From an uncultured Bifidobacteriaceae bacterium (GTDB lineage Bacteria > Actinomycetota > Actinomycetes > Actinomycetales > Bifidobacteriaceae), in NCBI GenBank assembly GCA_947253155.1, contig CAMXYK010000007.1, forward strand, positions 1 to 64,000: a stretch of DNA of 64,000 nucleotides. The letters are read 5' to 3'. Below the pieces are notes generated by a model, which worked only from the letters and a program-made list of their open reading frames with translations, did not search any database and had not been told where the DNA came from. Shown here piece by piece: positions 15,601 to 25,797 of the stretch. Within the stretch, counting starts at the first letter, position 1; every line of letters begins with the position of its first letter. The position numbers and the translations under genes are program-made.

Positions 15601-18600
15601 CTGATCCTTGAACTGCTTCTTCTGCTCAGGAGTCAAGTTATTGAGTTGATCAATAGCTTTCTTCGCAACTTCCTTCGCTTTCTTAAGATTCTCATTTTCC
15701 TTAGCCTTAGAAGGATCAGTGTTATCCTTCAGATGCTTTTTGATGTTCGGATCCGAAGAAGTCTTATTAGTATTAGCCTGAGTATTAGCCTGATTCAGAA
15801 TATTCTGAATATCATTCTGATTCTTAGGTCCATTATTAGGATCATCAATCTGATCCTTGAACTTCTTCTTTTGCTCAGGAGTCAAGTTTGGATTATGATC
15901 AATCAAATCCTTAGCCTGATTCTTCATCTGCTGAAGTTGTTCAGTAGACAGAGTTTTCGGCTCTTCCTTCTTCTTGAAGGCGACGTTAACAGTAAATGTA
16001 GTGTTATCTTTGCATGTAACAGTTAACGTACTTCCAGTAGTACCCTTTGAGATGGTAGTGATGCCAAAAGGATTATTAGTAGCATCATATGGCTCCATGT
16101 CAACAGTACCAGGCTTTGGCTTAAGAGTAGAAGGCACTGAGTATGTAGTACTGTTTACATCACCAGCACCTGTGTAGTTGGCATCAAGGAATGCTTTTAC
16201 AGCCTTCTTGAAGTCATCATCAGTTGGATTAGTTGGATCTTTAACAACAACGTCACCAATTGCGTTGTAATTACGCTCAATATGCTTTGCGTTAGTAAGC
16301 TGAGCGATAAGTTTACGCAGAGCTTTTTCGTCCATGCCGTTAATCGTACTATCATTCAGCTTATCAGCATCTTTGATACCTGCTCGCGTGAGGTCATTGT
16401 TGCTCAAATGTTCATTATCACGCTTCTGCGTAAGCAAAGCTTTTGCTTGCTTCTTAAGATCTGCAAGTGTGGTATCAGCACCACCCTGTTGTCCTTGATT
16501 CTTTTCGTAAGGATCAGAAATAGTAATTACAGCAGTGCCTGATTTATCATAAACCTTTATGCTTGTACTATCTGCAACAACCTTGCTTAAACCAGAAGTA
16601 TTGTTGATAGCAAGGCTTTGTGTTCCATCCTTTGGAGTAAGCCCCGCGTTAAGCATATACGTACCATTGCTGCAATCATTTATAGTACCGTTATAGTTAT
16701 CTTTCACAAACTGTTTAACGGCAGCATTTTTCTCTGCTGTAGTTGGTGCGCTACCTTGAATCTTAAATTTTGTATAGTTATACTTATAGCCTTTTCTGTC
16801 AGAAACGGTCTGCGTGGTAGTACCCGCCTGAGGCAGCACCTTATTATTAGGGTTCTGCTTAAAGAACGCACCCATCGGATACTTAGCGTCTTTGTAGTCC
16901 TTCGCCTTAAAGGTGATGTATCCTACACCGTTGTTATCAACACTATATTCAACGTCAGTAATAGTTACTTCTTTGGAGTTATCCTTAGAATCTTTACCCT
17001 TTAGTTTCTTTAATGTGTTTTTAAGACCATCAAGTGAAGTTTTAGCTATGCCGGCACTTATTTCTTCACTCGTTGTTTTGAATGGATCAAAAGTAACCAC
17101 TATTGGCGTTTCAGGCGCATCAACAGTAAAGGTCTTTTCTTCAGCAACAGGCGTTGGCGTCACAGGAACAGGAGCCTTCTTAGCCTCCTTAAGGAATTGC
17201 CATGCGCCAATAACTGTCTTAGAACCATCTTCCCACTTGATTGTGGCATCACCGGTCGATGCGTTAATCGTCAGATAGTCATCCTTGTTCTTAGTCTTCG
17301 CCTGCTTGTAAACATCCAAGTCTTTATTTGCAGCGTCGAACTTGGTCTTAATGCTATTTATTTCCTCTGCGGTAATAGCTGTAAGGCTACCAACCTCAGT
17401 ATAATCCGGCACAACGTAAGGAGCCCAATCAGCGATTGTTGAGCCCTGATACACCAGTTGATCGTAAGGGATTGTAAGCGTGGAATTGTCATTGTACTTA
17501 ATCTTCAGCTGATGATTAGTGTTATCAAATGTAAATGTGTCATTGCCAGACAAATTTACATGCTTGCTGAAGTCGTTATCTTTATTTGCAGACTTAAAGC
17601 CGTCAATAATCGCCTTCTGATCAGCATCGCTCAAACTCTCAGTACTCACAACACCAATCGGAGCTGGGTATGTTGGAGGATATTGATCGCAATCATGCGC
17701 CTGCTCCATAACCAGCAAATCGCCAGGCATGGTAAGAGTTGTATTGTCTTTGAAAGTAAGAGTTGCAGTACCATTGTCGGCAATATTAACAGTATCCGCG
17801 TTAAGCAACTCATTAAAGTGAAGAGTACCACTATTAATGTCAGTGATTGCTTTCTTAACAGCAGTCTTCTCTTTTTGATCAAGTTGAGCCTTATTCTTCA
17901 CTGGCGTACGATCTGGATACTTAACCTTCAAGCTGTCTGCAATCTTTGGAGCGCGGTGAGTCTGAGCAGTAGCAATATGCCAGTTACCAGCAATACGATA
18001 AACACCCGCAGCGAAACGCAATGGCTTAACATCGCGCTGCTTCCACGCATCTTCAGTCATCTTCGCAACATAAGTCATAACATAGTAACGCTTGCCTGAA
18101 GATTCCCAGTCAATGAATATATTGCTCATACCACTAGTGGAATTTTTATAATCATCCCAATTTCCAGACGTATTACCACTATTATCGTATGTGCCACCAT
18201 CAATACCAACAAGTTTCTTAACACCTTCAGCACTAGTAATCTTGTCTGGCTTAATGTAGAAGTTAGAAATACTCTTCCAATTTTCCGGAGTATCATAATG
18301 CTTTACTTGATTAGCATCATCTCTTTTGATGCCATGAGAAATATATGGGTTATAATTTTGAGTATGCGGTTCAAAACGTCCGTAATCAATATCGTGTACC
18401 TCAGTTAAACCAGCTGGAACACCGTACCACCACATTGGACGGAATGCCCAATAATCATAATCTTTTCCATTGTTATGAAGATTTGCAATGTACTTTACAT
18501 GCACATATTGACCAAGAGGATCTTGCTTATCAAGCGTATCATTCTCAGCATCTGTTGAATTATTGTAATAATGAACTTCAATCTTAAAGCGATCTTTACT

Positions 18601-18841
18601 GTAATTTGCGTCGGACTTGTAACCGTAGTAAATATTGTTGCCGTCAGGGCTCACATAACCATCAGCATACGCAGGAGCAGGAGAAACGAATACCCCCCCC
18701 CCCGAGCACCATAGCACCTGCAAGCATAGCTGCGCACACGCTCTTAGAAAGCGGCGCATAAATAACATCGTTACTAGACTTTTGTAATGACTTTTGCAAT
18801 GAGGCAAAATCGATTGCGCTCAAACTCTTCTTCTTTTTCAT
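12670..18841 (-). CDS. Giant LPXTG-like surface protein, phase-variable; out of frame here
   Basis: Sortase-anchored adhesin-type protein of about 2,050 aa. A start at 18841 (ATG, with GGAGTG upstream) gives MKKKKSLSAIDF and a signal peptide, but an 11-G tract (18693-18703) shifts it out of frame and it stops at 18662. With 10 G the signal peptide runs into VFVSPAPAYA-DG, a good cleavage site, and the full body. The body has a globular N-terminus, Rib-like segments, GA-type three-helix repeats (LTPEQKKQFKDQI), at least three FIVAR-like repeats near residues 1470-1690, a GNTGAGNTGT repeat region, and the sorting signal LSKTG, hydrophobic helix and KRRG tail. The in-frame ATG at 18807 gives an odd Cys-rich N-terminus and is not believed. 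Ligand unknown; albumin or host matrix binding are possible. Confidence 0.88.
13441..13611. repeat. 15-bp coding repeats in the surface protein gene
   Basis: On the minus strand the units GGTAACACTGGTRCT (and variants) encode tandem GNTGA/GNTGT pentapeptides, followed by VPGSS/VPG variants. The repeat would form a flexible Gly/Thr spacer near the cell wall, and its copy number is likely to vary between strains. Confidence 0.8.
18693..18703 (-). repeat. Homopolymeric G11 tract (contingency locus)
   Basis: Eleven consecutive G on the coding strand fall inside the signal peptide of the surface protein. Reading the two frames on either side shows that ten G would join them. Slipped-strand mispairing at such a tract is an established on/off switch for surface genes; this copy reads OFF. 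Confidence 0.9.
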
Positions 18842-19151
18842 ATTTTCACTCCAGTTTGTATGAATCTGTAATGATTGTGCATAAAAACAGTTTATGAATA
18901 TAACTATTTTCCGCAACATAACAAACATCATTACGTATTTACGTTGAGAATAATACACAAAAATGTATACATTCGCAATATTGTTTTTTGTAGATTTTGT
19001 GTGATTTTGCAGACGTTTTCTTTACGGCGTTTGTTGTCAAATTCGCCCAGAACGAAAACAAAAGCCGGAGAAAAATCTCCGGCATTTGTTCCAAAAAAGC
19101 GGTTATTTAGCTACAAAACTCATAGACGATACCAAAAATATCGAAAACAAA
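18842..19151. other. Gene-free 310 bp: surface protein promoter region and repeats
   Basis: A possible promoter on the minus strand is TTGTTA (18919-18924), 16 bases, TATATT (18897-18902), about 55 bases before the ATG at 18841. Further up, 19025-19038 is an inverted copy of 12501-12514, and 19112-19132 is a 21-bp match (inverted) to 9384-9404. The ettA terminator is at 19064-19083. No gene seen. Confidence 0.5.
19064..19083 (-). terminator. Terminator of ettA
   Basis: GCCGGAG and CTCCGGC pair around six bases; on the minus strand the stem is followed by TTTTGTTTTC. A nearly identical stem with the same trailing CATTTGTT is at 62861-62880, downstream of thiM-thiE. Confidence 0.7.
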
Positions 19152-20828
19152 TCAGCGCGTAAGCTTACGATGCAAACGATGCGGACGAGCCGCTTCCTCG
19201 CCAAGGCGCGCAATCTTGTTTTCTTCGTATGCTTGGAAGTTTCCTTCGAACCAGTACCATTTTGCAGGATTCTCGTCGTCGCCTTCCCAAGCAAGAATAT
19301 GCGTTGCAACTCGGTCAAGGAACCAGCGATCGTGGCTCACAACCACAGCGCAGCCTGGGAACTCAATCAAAGCATTCTCCAAGCTTTCCAAAGTCTCAAC
19401 ATCCAAATCGTTAGTAGGCTCATCGAGAAGCAGCAAGTTTCCACCCTGCTTAAGAGTCAAAGCCAAGTTCAAACGGTTTCGCTCACCGCCGGAAAGCACT
19501 CCCGTAAGCTTCTGCTGATCCGAACCTTTAAAACCAAAGCTTGCAACGTACGCGCGAGTAGGAATTTCAACGCCTGCAACCTCAATATAATCGAGTCCGC
19601 CGGAAACAGCTTCCCACAGGTTCTTGTTTGGATCCAAGCCGGCACGATTCTGATCAACGTAAGAAATCTTCACAGTGTCGCCAACAATAAGCTCGCCACC
19701 AGAAAGCGGCTCCAAGCCCACAATCGTCTTGAAAAGCGTCGACTTACCAACGCCGTTCGGGCCAATCACGCCAACAATACCGTTACGCGGCAGCGTAAAC
19801 GACAAGTCGTCGATTAGCACGCGGTCGCCAAAAGCCTTGTGAATATGTTTTGCTTCCAAAACTTGCGAACCCAAGCGTGGACCTGCTGGAATCTGAATTT
19901 CAGAGAAATCGAGCTTCTTGGAATTGCGTGCTTCCTGCTCCATTTGATCGTAGCGTTCCAAACGCGCTTTGTTCTTTGCTTGGCGCGCTTTCGGCGAACT
20001 GCGCACCCAGTCAAGTTCGTTCTTCAAACGCTTAGCAAGCTTCGCATCCTTTAAGCCCTGAATTTCCATACGCTTGGCTTTGGTTTCCAAGTACGTGGAA
20101 TAGTTGCCCTTGTATGGGTAAAGCTGGCCGCGGTCAACTTCGCAGATCCACTCTGCAACGTTATCCATAAAGTAACGATCGTGCGTTACGGCAATAACAG
20201 CACCTTCATACTTGTGCAAGAACTGTTCCAACCACAAAATAGATTCTGCGTCCAAGTGGTTTGTAGGCTCGTCCAAAAGAAGCAAGTCTGGAGCTTCAAG
20301 CAAAAGCTTGCACAATGCCACTCGACGCCTCTCACCGCCCGAGCACACGGAAACAGGAGAATCCGGATCCGGGCATTGCAAAGCATCCATTGCTTGCTCA
20401 AGTTGCGAATCCAAATCCCATCCGTTTGCTGCATCAATTTCGGTTTGCAGCTTGCCCATTTCTTCCATTAAGGCATCAAAATCAGCGTCAGGATTTGCCA
20501 TTTCTTCGCCGATTTGGTTAAAGCGCGCCACTTTTTGCGCAATTTCACCAAATGCCATTTTAATATTTTCGCCAACCGTCTTAGTTTCGTCCAGCGGCGG
20601 CTCCTGCTGCAAAATACCTACAGTGTAGCCAGGAGTAAGAGAAGCCTCACCATTAGTAACATTCTCCAGTCCTGCCATAATTTTCAGCAGCGTCGACTTA
20701 CCCATGCCGTTCGGTCCAACAACGCCGATTTTTGCGCCCGGCAGGAAGCTTAAAGTAACGTCGTCGAGAATTACGCGGTCTCCGTAAGACTTACGCGCTT
20801 TAATCATCTGATAGATAAATTCAGCCAA
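19152..20828 (-). CDS. ettA: Energy-dependent translational throttle protein EttA (ABC-F)
   Basis: Cytosolic ABC-F ATPase that binds the ribosomal E site and couples translation to the ATP/ADP ratio. There are two ATPase domains and no membrane segments: Walker A GPNGMGKST (about residues 38-46) and GPNGVGKST, signatures SGGERRRVAL and SGGERNRLNL, Walker B LLLLDEPTNHLD and LLLLDEPTNDLD. The linker between them (the P-site tRNA interaction motif) contains the Lys/Arg-rich RSSPKARQAKNKAR segment. Length (558) and the opening MAEFIYQM match EttA. The start codon is TTG at 20828, with AAGGATGG upstream. Monocistronic, ending at a hairpin. Confidence 0.94.
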   Translation of the reverse strand: MAEFIYQMIKARKSYGDRVILDDVTLSFLPGAKIGVVGPNGMGKSTLLKIMAGLENVTNGEASLTPGYTVGILQQEPPLDETKTVGENIKMAFGEIAQKVARFNQIGEEMANPDADFDALMEEMGKLQTEIDAANGWDLDSQLEQAMDALQCPDPDSPVSVCSGGERRRVALCKLLLEAPDLLLLDEPTNHLDAESILWLEQFLHKYEGAVIAVTHDRYFMDNVAEWICEVDRGQLYPYKGNYSTYLETKAKRMEIQGLKDAKLAKRLKNELDWVRSSPKARQAKNKARLERYDQMEQEARNSKKLDFSEIQIPAGPRLGSQVLEAKHIHKAFGDRVLIDDLSFTLPRNGIVGVIGPNGVGKSTLFKTIVGLEPLSGGELIVGDTVKISYVDQNRAGLDPNKNLWEAVSGGLDYIEVAGVEIPTRAYVASFGFKGSDQQKLTGVLSGGERNRLNLALTLKQGGNLLLLDEPTNDLDVETLESLENALIEFPGCAVVVSHDRWFLDRVATHILAWEGDDENPAKWYWFEGNFQAYEENKIARLGEEAARPHRLHRKLTR

Positions 20829-20940
20829 AGTAATATACCATCCTTAAAACGTTGCAATTTCAGCGTTTATTCAATAAATCTACTAAATCTACTAAATCTA
20901 CTTTCGATTCGCTTTATATTTGCTTTCGATTATCTTTCGA

Positions 20941-21010
20941 TTCGTAAATTAGCAAATTGCTACTTCGTAAATTAGCAAATTGCTGCTTTATAAATTAGCA
21001 AGTTGCGGTA
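20941..21010. repeat. Three tandem 23-bp repeats at the 3' end of the DUF3180 gene
   Basis: The unit TTCGTAAATTAGCAAATTGC occurs twice and a variant (ATAAATTAGCAAGTTGC) overlaps the last codons of the DUF3180 gene. Each unit contains the palindrome GCAAATTGC. Next to it (20877-20900) is a short TCTACTAAA triplet repeat. Confidence 0.7.
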
Positions 21011-21501
21011 GTGCGATTTGCTTTATTAGCTGCAGCTTCAGGACCATCTTCAGGAGGCAACTGGCAGAACCACTCGCCCAAAATACCAATAAGCATATCT
21101 ACAAAGCACACAAAACCTGCAATAGCGCATTCTCGAATAACAGAACTATAAAGCGTTATTTCACTATGCGGCAAACTCATTAACAACTGACCAACATACC
21201 AGCCGCATAAAATAGCGCCCGCCATTCCCAAAGACTTCGACAGCATAAGAGCAGCCACAGCAAATTGCGGATTAAGTCGCTTATTATTCTTCTTAGCTTT
21301 ATTGCTTACGCTTTGACGCGTCTGCCAAGCCATAACAAACGTCACGATTCCAGCAATCACCATTATTGCCACAACAACCCATGGCGCTCCAGCCAAAGAC
21401 ATTGCGCTAGACTCAGTTGATGATACCAAAAACGCACCCAGTACAAAACCAAATAAAAGTCCAAGTACCAGGTACCACCAAGGTGTGCGATACGCTTTCA
21501 T
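20995..21501 (-). CDS. DUF3180 family membrane protein
   Basis: Small integral membrane protein (168 aa) with four predicted helices: about residues 8-27, 40-60, 84-105 and 125-145. The pattern of a short RTPWWYLVLGLLFGFVLG start, a second hydrophobic pair beginning at LNPQFAVAALMLSKSLGMAGA and a C-terminal CQLPPEDGP motif fits the actinobacterial DUF3180 family, usually found at the end of the folate gene block, as here. Function not known. The start codon overlaps the folB-folK-like stop by one base (TAATG), so the two are translationally coupled. Three tandem repeats overlap the stop. Confidence 0.82.
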   Translation of the reverse strand: MKAYRTPWWYLVLGLLFGFVLGAFLVSSTESSAMSLAGAPWVVVAIMVIAGIVTFVMAWQTRQSVSNKAKKNNKRLNPQFAVAALMLSKSLGMAGAILCGWYVGQLLMSLPHSEITLYSSVIRECAIAGFVCFVDMLIGILGEWFCQLPPEDGPEAAANKANRTTATC

Positions 21502-22751
21502 TAGTAATCATCCCCTATAAGCCACTTCTCTGAGTATACGCCAACGGTTTGAGTATCCATAGACAACGCTAGCGAATACGAAACTGGACTTTTGTCCAAA
21601 GCCGCATCTGACTCAATTTGCATCCATGGCATAAGCTCTGGTGTTTTAGGATTCACCATCACCATTTTTGCCATTTCTTGCGATAATCCTTCTGTATCAA
21701 TTGTTCTAGTTTCGGTTGCAGGCGCGTTATATGAACGCGCTCCAAGCACTCGCACCGTCACTTCATCTTTATGCAAAGAAGAAACAGCACGAACGAAACC
21801 TAACAATTCATACTCGTCGCCGCTAGAAGACAGGGTAAGCACAGCCGTGTAGTAGTCTCCGTCAAGCTCATTATCAACATATAATGCCGACACGCCTTCA
21901 ACACGAGAGTCTCTATCCTGCTCAAGCATCGCAACTGTTCTCAGCATAGCAGAACGCGTACTATCTTTGGCAACACCCTTCATTGCAACAACCCCAATTG
22001 TTTTCATTGGAAGCGGACATATGCCAAAAAGTGGCGAATTTCTTTCGTTTTTAACAAGATCAGTGCAGTGTTTTTCGCCGTCTGCATATTCAGTATTATC
22101 TGCAGTACCGTCGGCAGTACCAGCATTACCAGCAGTACCAGCATTTGAATTATCCTCAGCTGCAGCGTTTGCTATATAAATAGCAGCTTGTGCAGCGGCA
22201 GCAGCTTCCTCATCTTCCCTGCGCTGTTTTTCTTGTCTATTTTCCTCAATAAGCGAACGATAAAAATCTGCGAGTTCACCTTCCGCATCTTCGTCAATAA
22301 CTACGCTACCGCTTCGAACTGCAGCTCGAGCAGCAGGTTCCGGAATTGCAGTAGGCTCTTCAAAATTATTTTTAGAAACACGATGCAAACTCACAGATAC
22401 GTCGTCCACATTGCTTTGCAAACCGTAATAATCGCTTCGAAGCGTTGCATGAACCGTAATATCAGCTTCAAAAATCTGCCACGTTCGCATCACTGAGTTC
22501 GCAACAGAATTTGCAATAAGCTCAAGCGCAATAGTTGGATGATCTATAATCTCATCATCGTTTTCGCAGCGTCGAAGCATAAAAGCAAGTCGATCCGTAA
22601 TTTGCGGAATATCGATTGCGTTAGTTTCGTTGCCGTTTAATGCTCTATCTAAATTCAGTTTTAGGCTCGCGTCAATGAATATGTGATAGTAAAGTCCTAT
22701 AACTACATCTTCACCTTTAGGCCGAATGCCAGATATACGAACTGTATCCAT
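21501..22751 (-). CDS. Degenerate FolB-FolK fusion (probable pseudoenzyme)
   Basis: Residues 1-125 resemble dihydroneopterin aldolase (MDTVRISGIRPKG start, ITVHA strand) and residues about 245-416 resemble pterin pyrophosphokinase, joined by an Ala/Asp/Gly-rich linker. Key residues appear lost: the aldolase lysine of the VHKP motif is Ala (VHAT), the early active-site Glu is not found, and the kinase Asp pair of the WGPRTLDLD motif is replaced in GARSYNAPATE. folE and folP, which normally lie between ftsH and folB in this actinobacterial block, are absent. The frame is nonetheless open over 416 codons, with a GGAGAAG ribosome binding site, so a non-catalytic role or slow decay are both possible. 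Confidence 0.72.
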   Translation of the reverse strand: MDTVRISGIRPKGEDVVIGLYYHIFIDASLKLNLDRALNGNETNAIDIPQITDRLAFMLRRCENDDEIIDHPTIALELIANSVANSVMRTWQIFEADITVHATLRSDYYGLQSNVDDVSVSLHRVSKNNFEEPTAIPEPAARAAVRSGSVVIDEDAEGELADFYRSLIEENRQEKQRREDEEAAAAAQAAIYIANAAAEDNSNAGTAGNAGTADGTADNTEYADGEKHCTDLVKNERNSPLFGICPLPMKTIGVVAMKGVAKDSTRSAMLRTVAMLEQDRDSRVEGVSALYVDNELDGDYYTAVLTLSSSGDEYELLGFVRAVSSLHKDEVTVRVLGARSYNAPATETRTIDTEGLSQEMAKMVMVNPKTPELMPWMQIESDAALDKSPVSYSLALSMDTQTVGVYSEKWLIGDDY

Positions 22752-22860
22752 GTGCTTCTCCCATTTTTCGTGCCTAACAGCATAACCGTAAGCTTATTTG
22801 CGATTTGAATAGATACTACTACTACCACTACCAATAATTATTATTTTTTATATATAACAA

Positions 22861-22897
22861 AAAACGCTGATAACAAAAAGCATTGCTATCAGCGTTT
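22861..22897 (-). terminator. Terminator of ftsH
   Basis: AAACGCTGATA and TATCAGCGTTT form an 11-bp stem around 15 bases; on the minus strand it is followed by TTTTT. It ends transcription 20 bases after the ftsH stop, separating ftsH from the folB-folK remnant. Confidence 0.85.
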
Positions 22898-22916
22898 ATT
22901 AGATTAATTTATTAGA

Positions 22917-25163
22917 TTATTCTTGCGTTTCAGCAGCCTGTTGTGCTTCAGCAGCCTGTTGCGTTTCAGCAGCTTGCGTTTCGGCAGACTCAGTCTTACC
23001 AGCCTCGCTCTTACCAGACTCAGTCTTATCAGCCTCAGTCTTGCCAGCCACGTTTCGCTTTAAGCTTTCCGGAATTTCAACAGGCGGAATATTAGAATCC
23101 GGACGCTGATCATTAGAAAGCCAAAGAGTACGCTCCGGAGCTTTTCGAATCTTACTAAAGATTTCCTTAAGCTCCTTCTCGTTAAGCGTTTCTTTTTCAA
23201 GCAACTGACGAACAAGCTCGTCCAAAACGTCGCGATTATTGTTAATAATCTCCCACGCTTCAGTATGAGCAGTTTCAATAAGCTTATGAACTTCATCGTC
23301 GATTACTTCAGCAGTACGATTCGAGAACTTGCGTGGTTGCAAAGAATCGAGAGATCCGGAAGAATCGTCGTCTGCATCCATCCACTTAACAGCGCCAAGC
23401 TTTGCAGAGAAACCAAATTCAACAACCATCTTACGAGCAATAGCCGTAGCTTTTTCAATATCGTTAGAAGCACCGGTTGTTGGATCGTGGAACACAACTT
23501 CTTCAGCAGTACGACCGCCCATAGCATAAGCCATTTGATCAAGAAGCTCGTTACGAGACTGAGAGTAGCGATCCGTAGTTGGCATCACTGCAGTGTAGCC
23601 GAGTGCGTGTCCGCGAGGCAAAATCGTCACCTTAGTAACAGGATCCGTGTTGTGCAAGGCAGCAGCAACAAGCGCGTGACCACCCTCATGGTAAGCGGTA
23701 TTGCGCAACTCGTCCAAAGCCATGCCCTTAGACTTTCTGCGCGGACCTGCTTGAACACGATCAATAGCCTCGTCAATAGCGCGGTTATCAATATACTGAG
23801 CGCCTGAACGAGCGCAAAGCAAAGCAGCTTCGTTAAGCACGTTAGCCAAATCAGCACCAGTAAAACCAGGAGTGCGCACAGCAACCATATGAAGATCAAC
23901 ATCTGGCACAAAAGGCTTACCCTTTGCGTGAACCTTCAAAATTGCTTCGCGGCCTTCCAAATCAGGAGCTTCAACTGCAACTTGCCTATCAAAACGACCC
24001 GGACGCAAAAGTGCAGAATCAAGCACATCTGGACGGTTAGTTGCAGCGATAATAATCAAATTAGTATCGTTGTCGAAGCCATCCATCTCAACAAGAAGCT
24101 GATTCAAAGTCTGCTCGCGCTCATCGTGGCCACCAGTCATGCCACTTCCGCGACGACGACCAACAGCATCAATCTCATCAATAAAGATGATTGCAGGAGC
24201 ATTCTTCTTAGCTTCGTCAAAAAGCTCACGAACACGGGAAGCACCAAGGCCAACGAACATCTCAACAAAGTCCGAACCAGCCATTGCGTAGAACGGCACG
24301 CCAGCTTCGCCAGCAATTGCGCGAGCAAGAAGAGTTTTACCGGTTCCTGGAGGGCCGTAAAGAAGCACACCTCGAGGAATACGAGCACCCAAAGCCTTGT
24401 AGCGAGAAGGATCCTTTAAGAAGTCCTTAATTTCTTCAACTTCTTCCACAGCAGCCTGCTCGCCAGCAACATCAGCAAACTTAGTCTTAGGGGTTTGGCC
24501 TTCCAAAAGCTTTCCTCGTCCGCGGCCGCCGCCCATGCCAAGCATGCTACCGCCAGCGCCGCCAATACGACTAAACATGAACCAAATCATGCCAAGGAAG
24601 AATAATATTGGCACAAGCGAAGTAATAAGATACGAGAAAATACCTTGAGATTGCAAGCTTGCAGTCCAACCATTTGCAGGCTTAGCTTTCTCAACTTCCT
24701 GCACAACAGATTTACCTTGAGCCAATGTGTAGTAGAATTGCACATCCTTGCCAAAGTCACGATCCTGCTTATTGCGCTTATCGTACTTCTTAAACGGAGC
24801 ATCAAGCGTAAGCTTAACCAACTGCTTATTGTCAATAATTTCCGCGTAGTTTGCTTTATGCGAATTCAGCAACTCAAAACCATCTTGAGTATCGATAGTT
24901 TGTGCGCCGTTATGTGCAAACATTTGGAATCCAGCAACAGCAAGCAGCACGATTAGCACAATCCACGTCCATGGCGACTGCCAGAACTGGCGGCGCGAAC
25001 CATTATTGTTGTTCCCGCTATTGTTATCTTTATTATTCTTGCCTTGATTGCCGTTATTTTGCGAATTCTTAGGGTTTCGTGGATTAAGGAACGGATTGTT
25101 ACCGTTGTTTCCGCGCCCAGGACCGCCCATCGGGCCATTAGGCATCATAGGAGAAGCGCCCAT
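22917..25163 (-). CDS. ftsH: ATP-dependent zinc metalloprotease FtsH
   Basis: Membrane-bound AAA+ protease for quality control of membrane and regulatory proteins. There is a Gly/Asn/Met-rich N-terminus, helix 1 about residues 62-80, an external domain, helix 2 about 180-198, then the AAA domain with GPPGTGKT near 272 and [11 protein letters not shown], and the zinc site HEGGH near 490. The C-terminus carries a Glu/Thr/Ala-rich repetitive tail ([15 protein letters not shown], then [11 protein letters not shown]) not needed for catalysis. Length 748. The ATG at 25163 has GGAG 12 bases upstream; an internal Met seven codons on is an alternative. It lies downstream of tilS-hpt, the usual actinobacterial order. 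Confidence 0.95.
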   Translation of the reverse strand: MGASPMMPNGPMGGPGRGNNGNNPFLNPRNPKNSQNNGNQGKNNKDNNSGNNNNGSRRQFWQSPWTWIVLIVLLAVAGFQMFAHNGAQTIDTQDGFELLNSHKANYAEIIDNKQLVKLTLDAPFKKYDKRNKQDRDFGKDVQFYYTLAQGKSVVQEVEKAKPANGWTASLQSQGIFSYLITSLVPILFFLGMIWFMFSRIGGAGGSMLGMGGGRGRGKLLEGQTPKTKFADVAGEQAAVEEVEEIKDFLKDPSRYKALGARIPRGVLLYGPPGTGKTLLARAIAGEAGVPFYAMAGSDFVEMFVGLGASRVRELFDEAKKNAPAIIFIDEIDAVGRRRGSGMTGGHDEREQTLNQLLVEMDGFDNDTNLIIIAATNRPDVLDSALLRPGRFDRQVAVEAPDLEGREAILKVHAKGKPFVPDVDLHMVAVRTPGFTGADLANVLNEAALLCARSGAQYIDNRAIDEAIDRVQAGPRRKSKGMALDELRNTAYHEGGHALVAAALHNTDPVTKVTILPRGHALGYTAVMPTTDRYSQSRNELLDQMAYAMGGRTAEEVVFHDPTTGASNDIEKATAIARKMVVEFGFSAKLGAVKWMDADDDSSGSLDSLQPRKFSNRTAEVIDDEVHKLIETAHTEAWEIINNNRDVLDELVRQLLEKETLNEKELKEIFSKIRKAPERTLWLSNDQRPDSNIPPVEIPESLKRNVAGKTEADKTESGKSEAGKTESAETQAAETQQAAEAQQAAETQE

Positions 25164-25242
25164 GTAATAAGGCTCCTTTCAAACTCCCTGTATAAAAATT
25201 CTTAATATTTTTAATAAGTTTTAGTAAGAATTTTGTAATTAA

Positions 25243-25797
25243 TTAAGCGCCATACACGGATGGTTTTAGAACCGCAATGCTGTTTAAATTGCGGTAACGC
25301 TCATCGTAGTCCATTCCGAAACCGACTACGAATGCGTCAGGAATTTCAAACCCTGAATAGTCGATTTGCACTTCTACTTCGCGTCGTGCTGGCTTACTTA
25401 GTAAAGCAAAAACTTTTACACTGTTAGCTCCGCGGCTTTTAAGCTCATCCACTAACCAAGCTAATGTGCGACCTGAGTCAACAATATCCTCAACAATCAG
25501 CACGTCACGCCCGCGCACGTCGGTACTTAAATCTTCACGAACCTTAATCTGCCCGCTTGTTTGAGTACCACTGCCGTAGCTTGACAAGCTCATAAAGTCC
25601 ATTGGAGCGTTGATGCTAAGTTCTTGCGAAAATACTGCGAGAGTATTAACAGCTCCCTTAAGAACAGCAACAAGCAAAATATTGCTGTTTTTGTAATCTT
25701 CGCTCACTTGCTTGGCAACTTCACGAATACGCTTCATAAGGTCTTCGTGAGTGATTAATTCATAGTCGATGTCATCTCGTATATCTGCAATTTGCAT
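25243..25797 (-). CDS. hpt: Hypoxanthine phosphoribosyltransferase
   Basis: Purine salvage enzyme that joins hypoxanthine or guanine to PRPP, giving IMP or GMP. The PRPP-binding motif is VLIVEDIVDSGRTL, with catalytic acidic residues ED; the N-terminal region and the C-terminal YDERYRN block match the family. The frame is open upstream to 25923, but the start MQIADIRDDID at 25797 (184 aa) fits family length; it overlaps the end of tilS by 26 bases, which supports cotranscription. No strong ribosome binding site, consistent with coupling to tilS. Confidence 0.93.
   Translation of the reverse strand: MQIADIRDDIDYELITHEDLMKRIREVAKQVSEDYKNSNILLVAVLKGAVNTLAVFSQELSINAPMDFMSLSSYGSGTQTSGQIKVREDLSTDVRGRDVLIVEDIVDSGRTLAWLVDELKSRGANSVKVFALLSKPARREVEVQIDYSGFEIPDAFVVGFGMDYDERYRNLNSIAVLKPSVYGA

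Noticed and set aside
18662..18807. ATG at 18807 as the start of the surface protein
   Set aside because: It gives a Cys-rich opening with no signal peptide and lies in the frame that only exists after the G tract.
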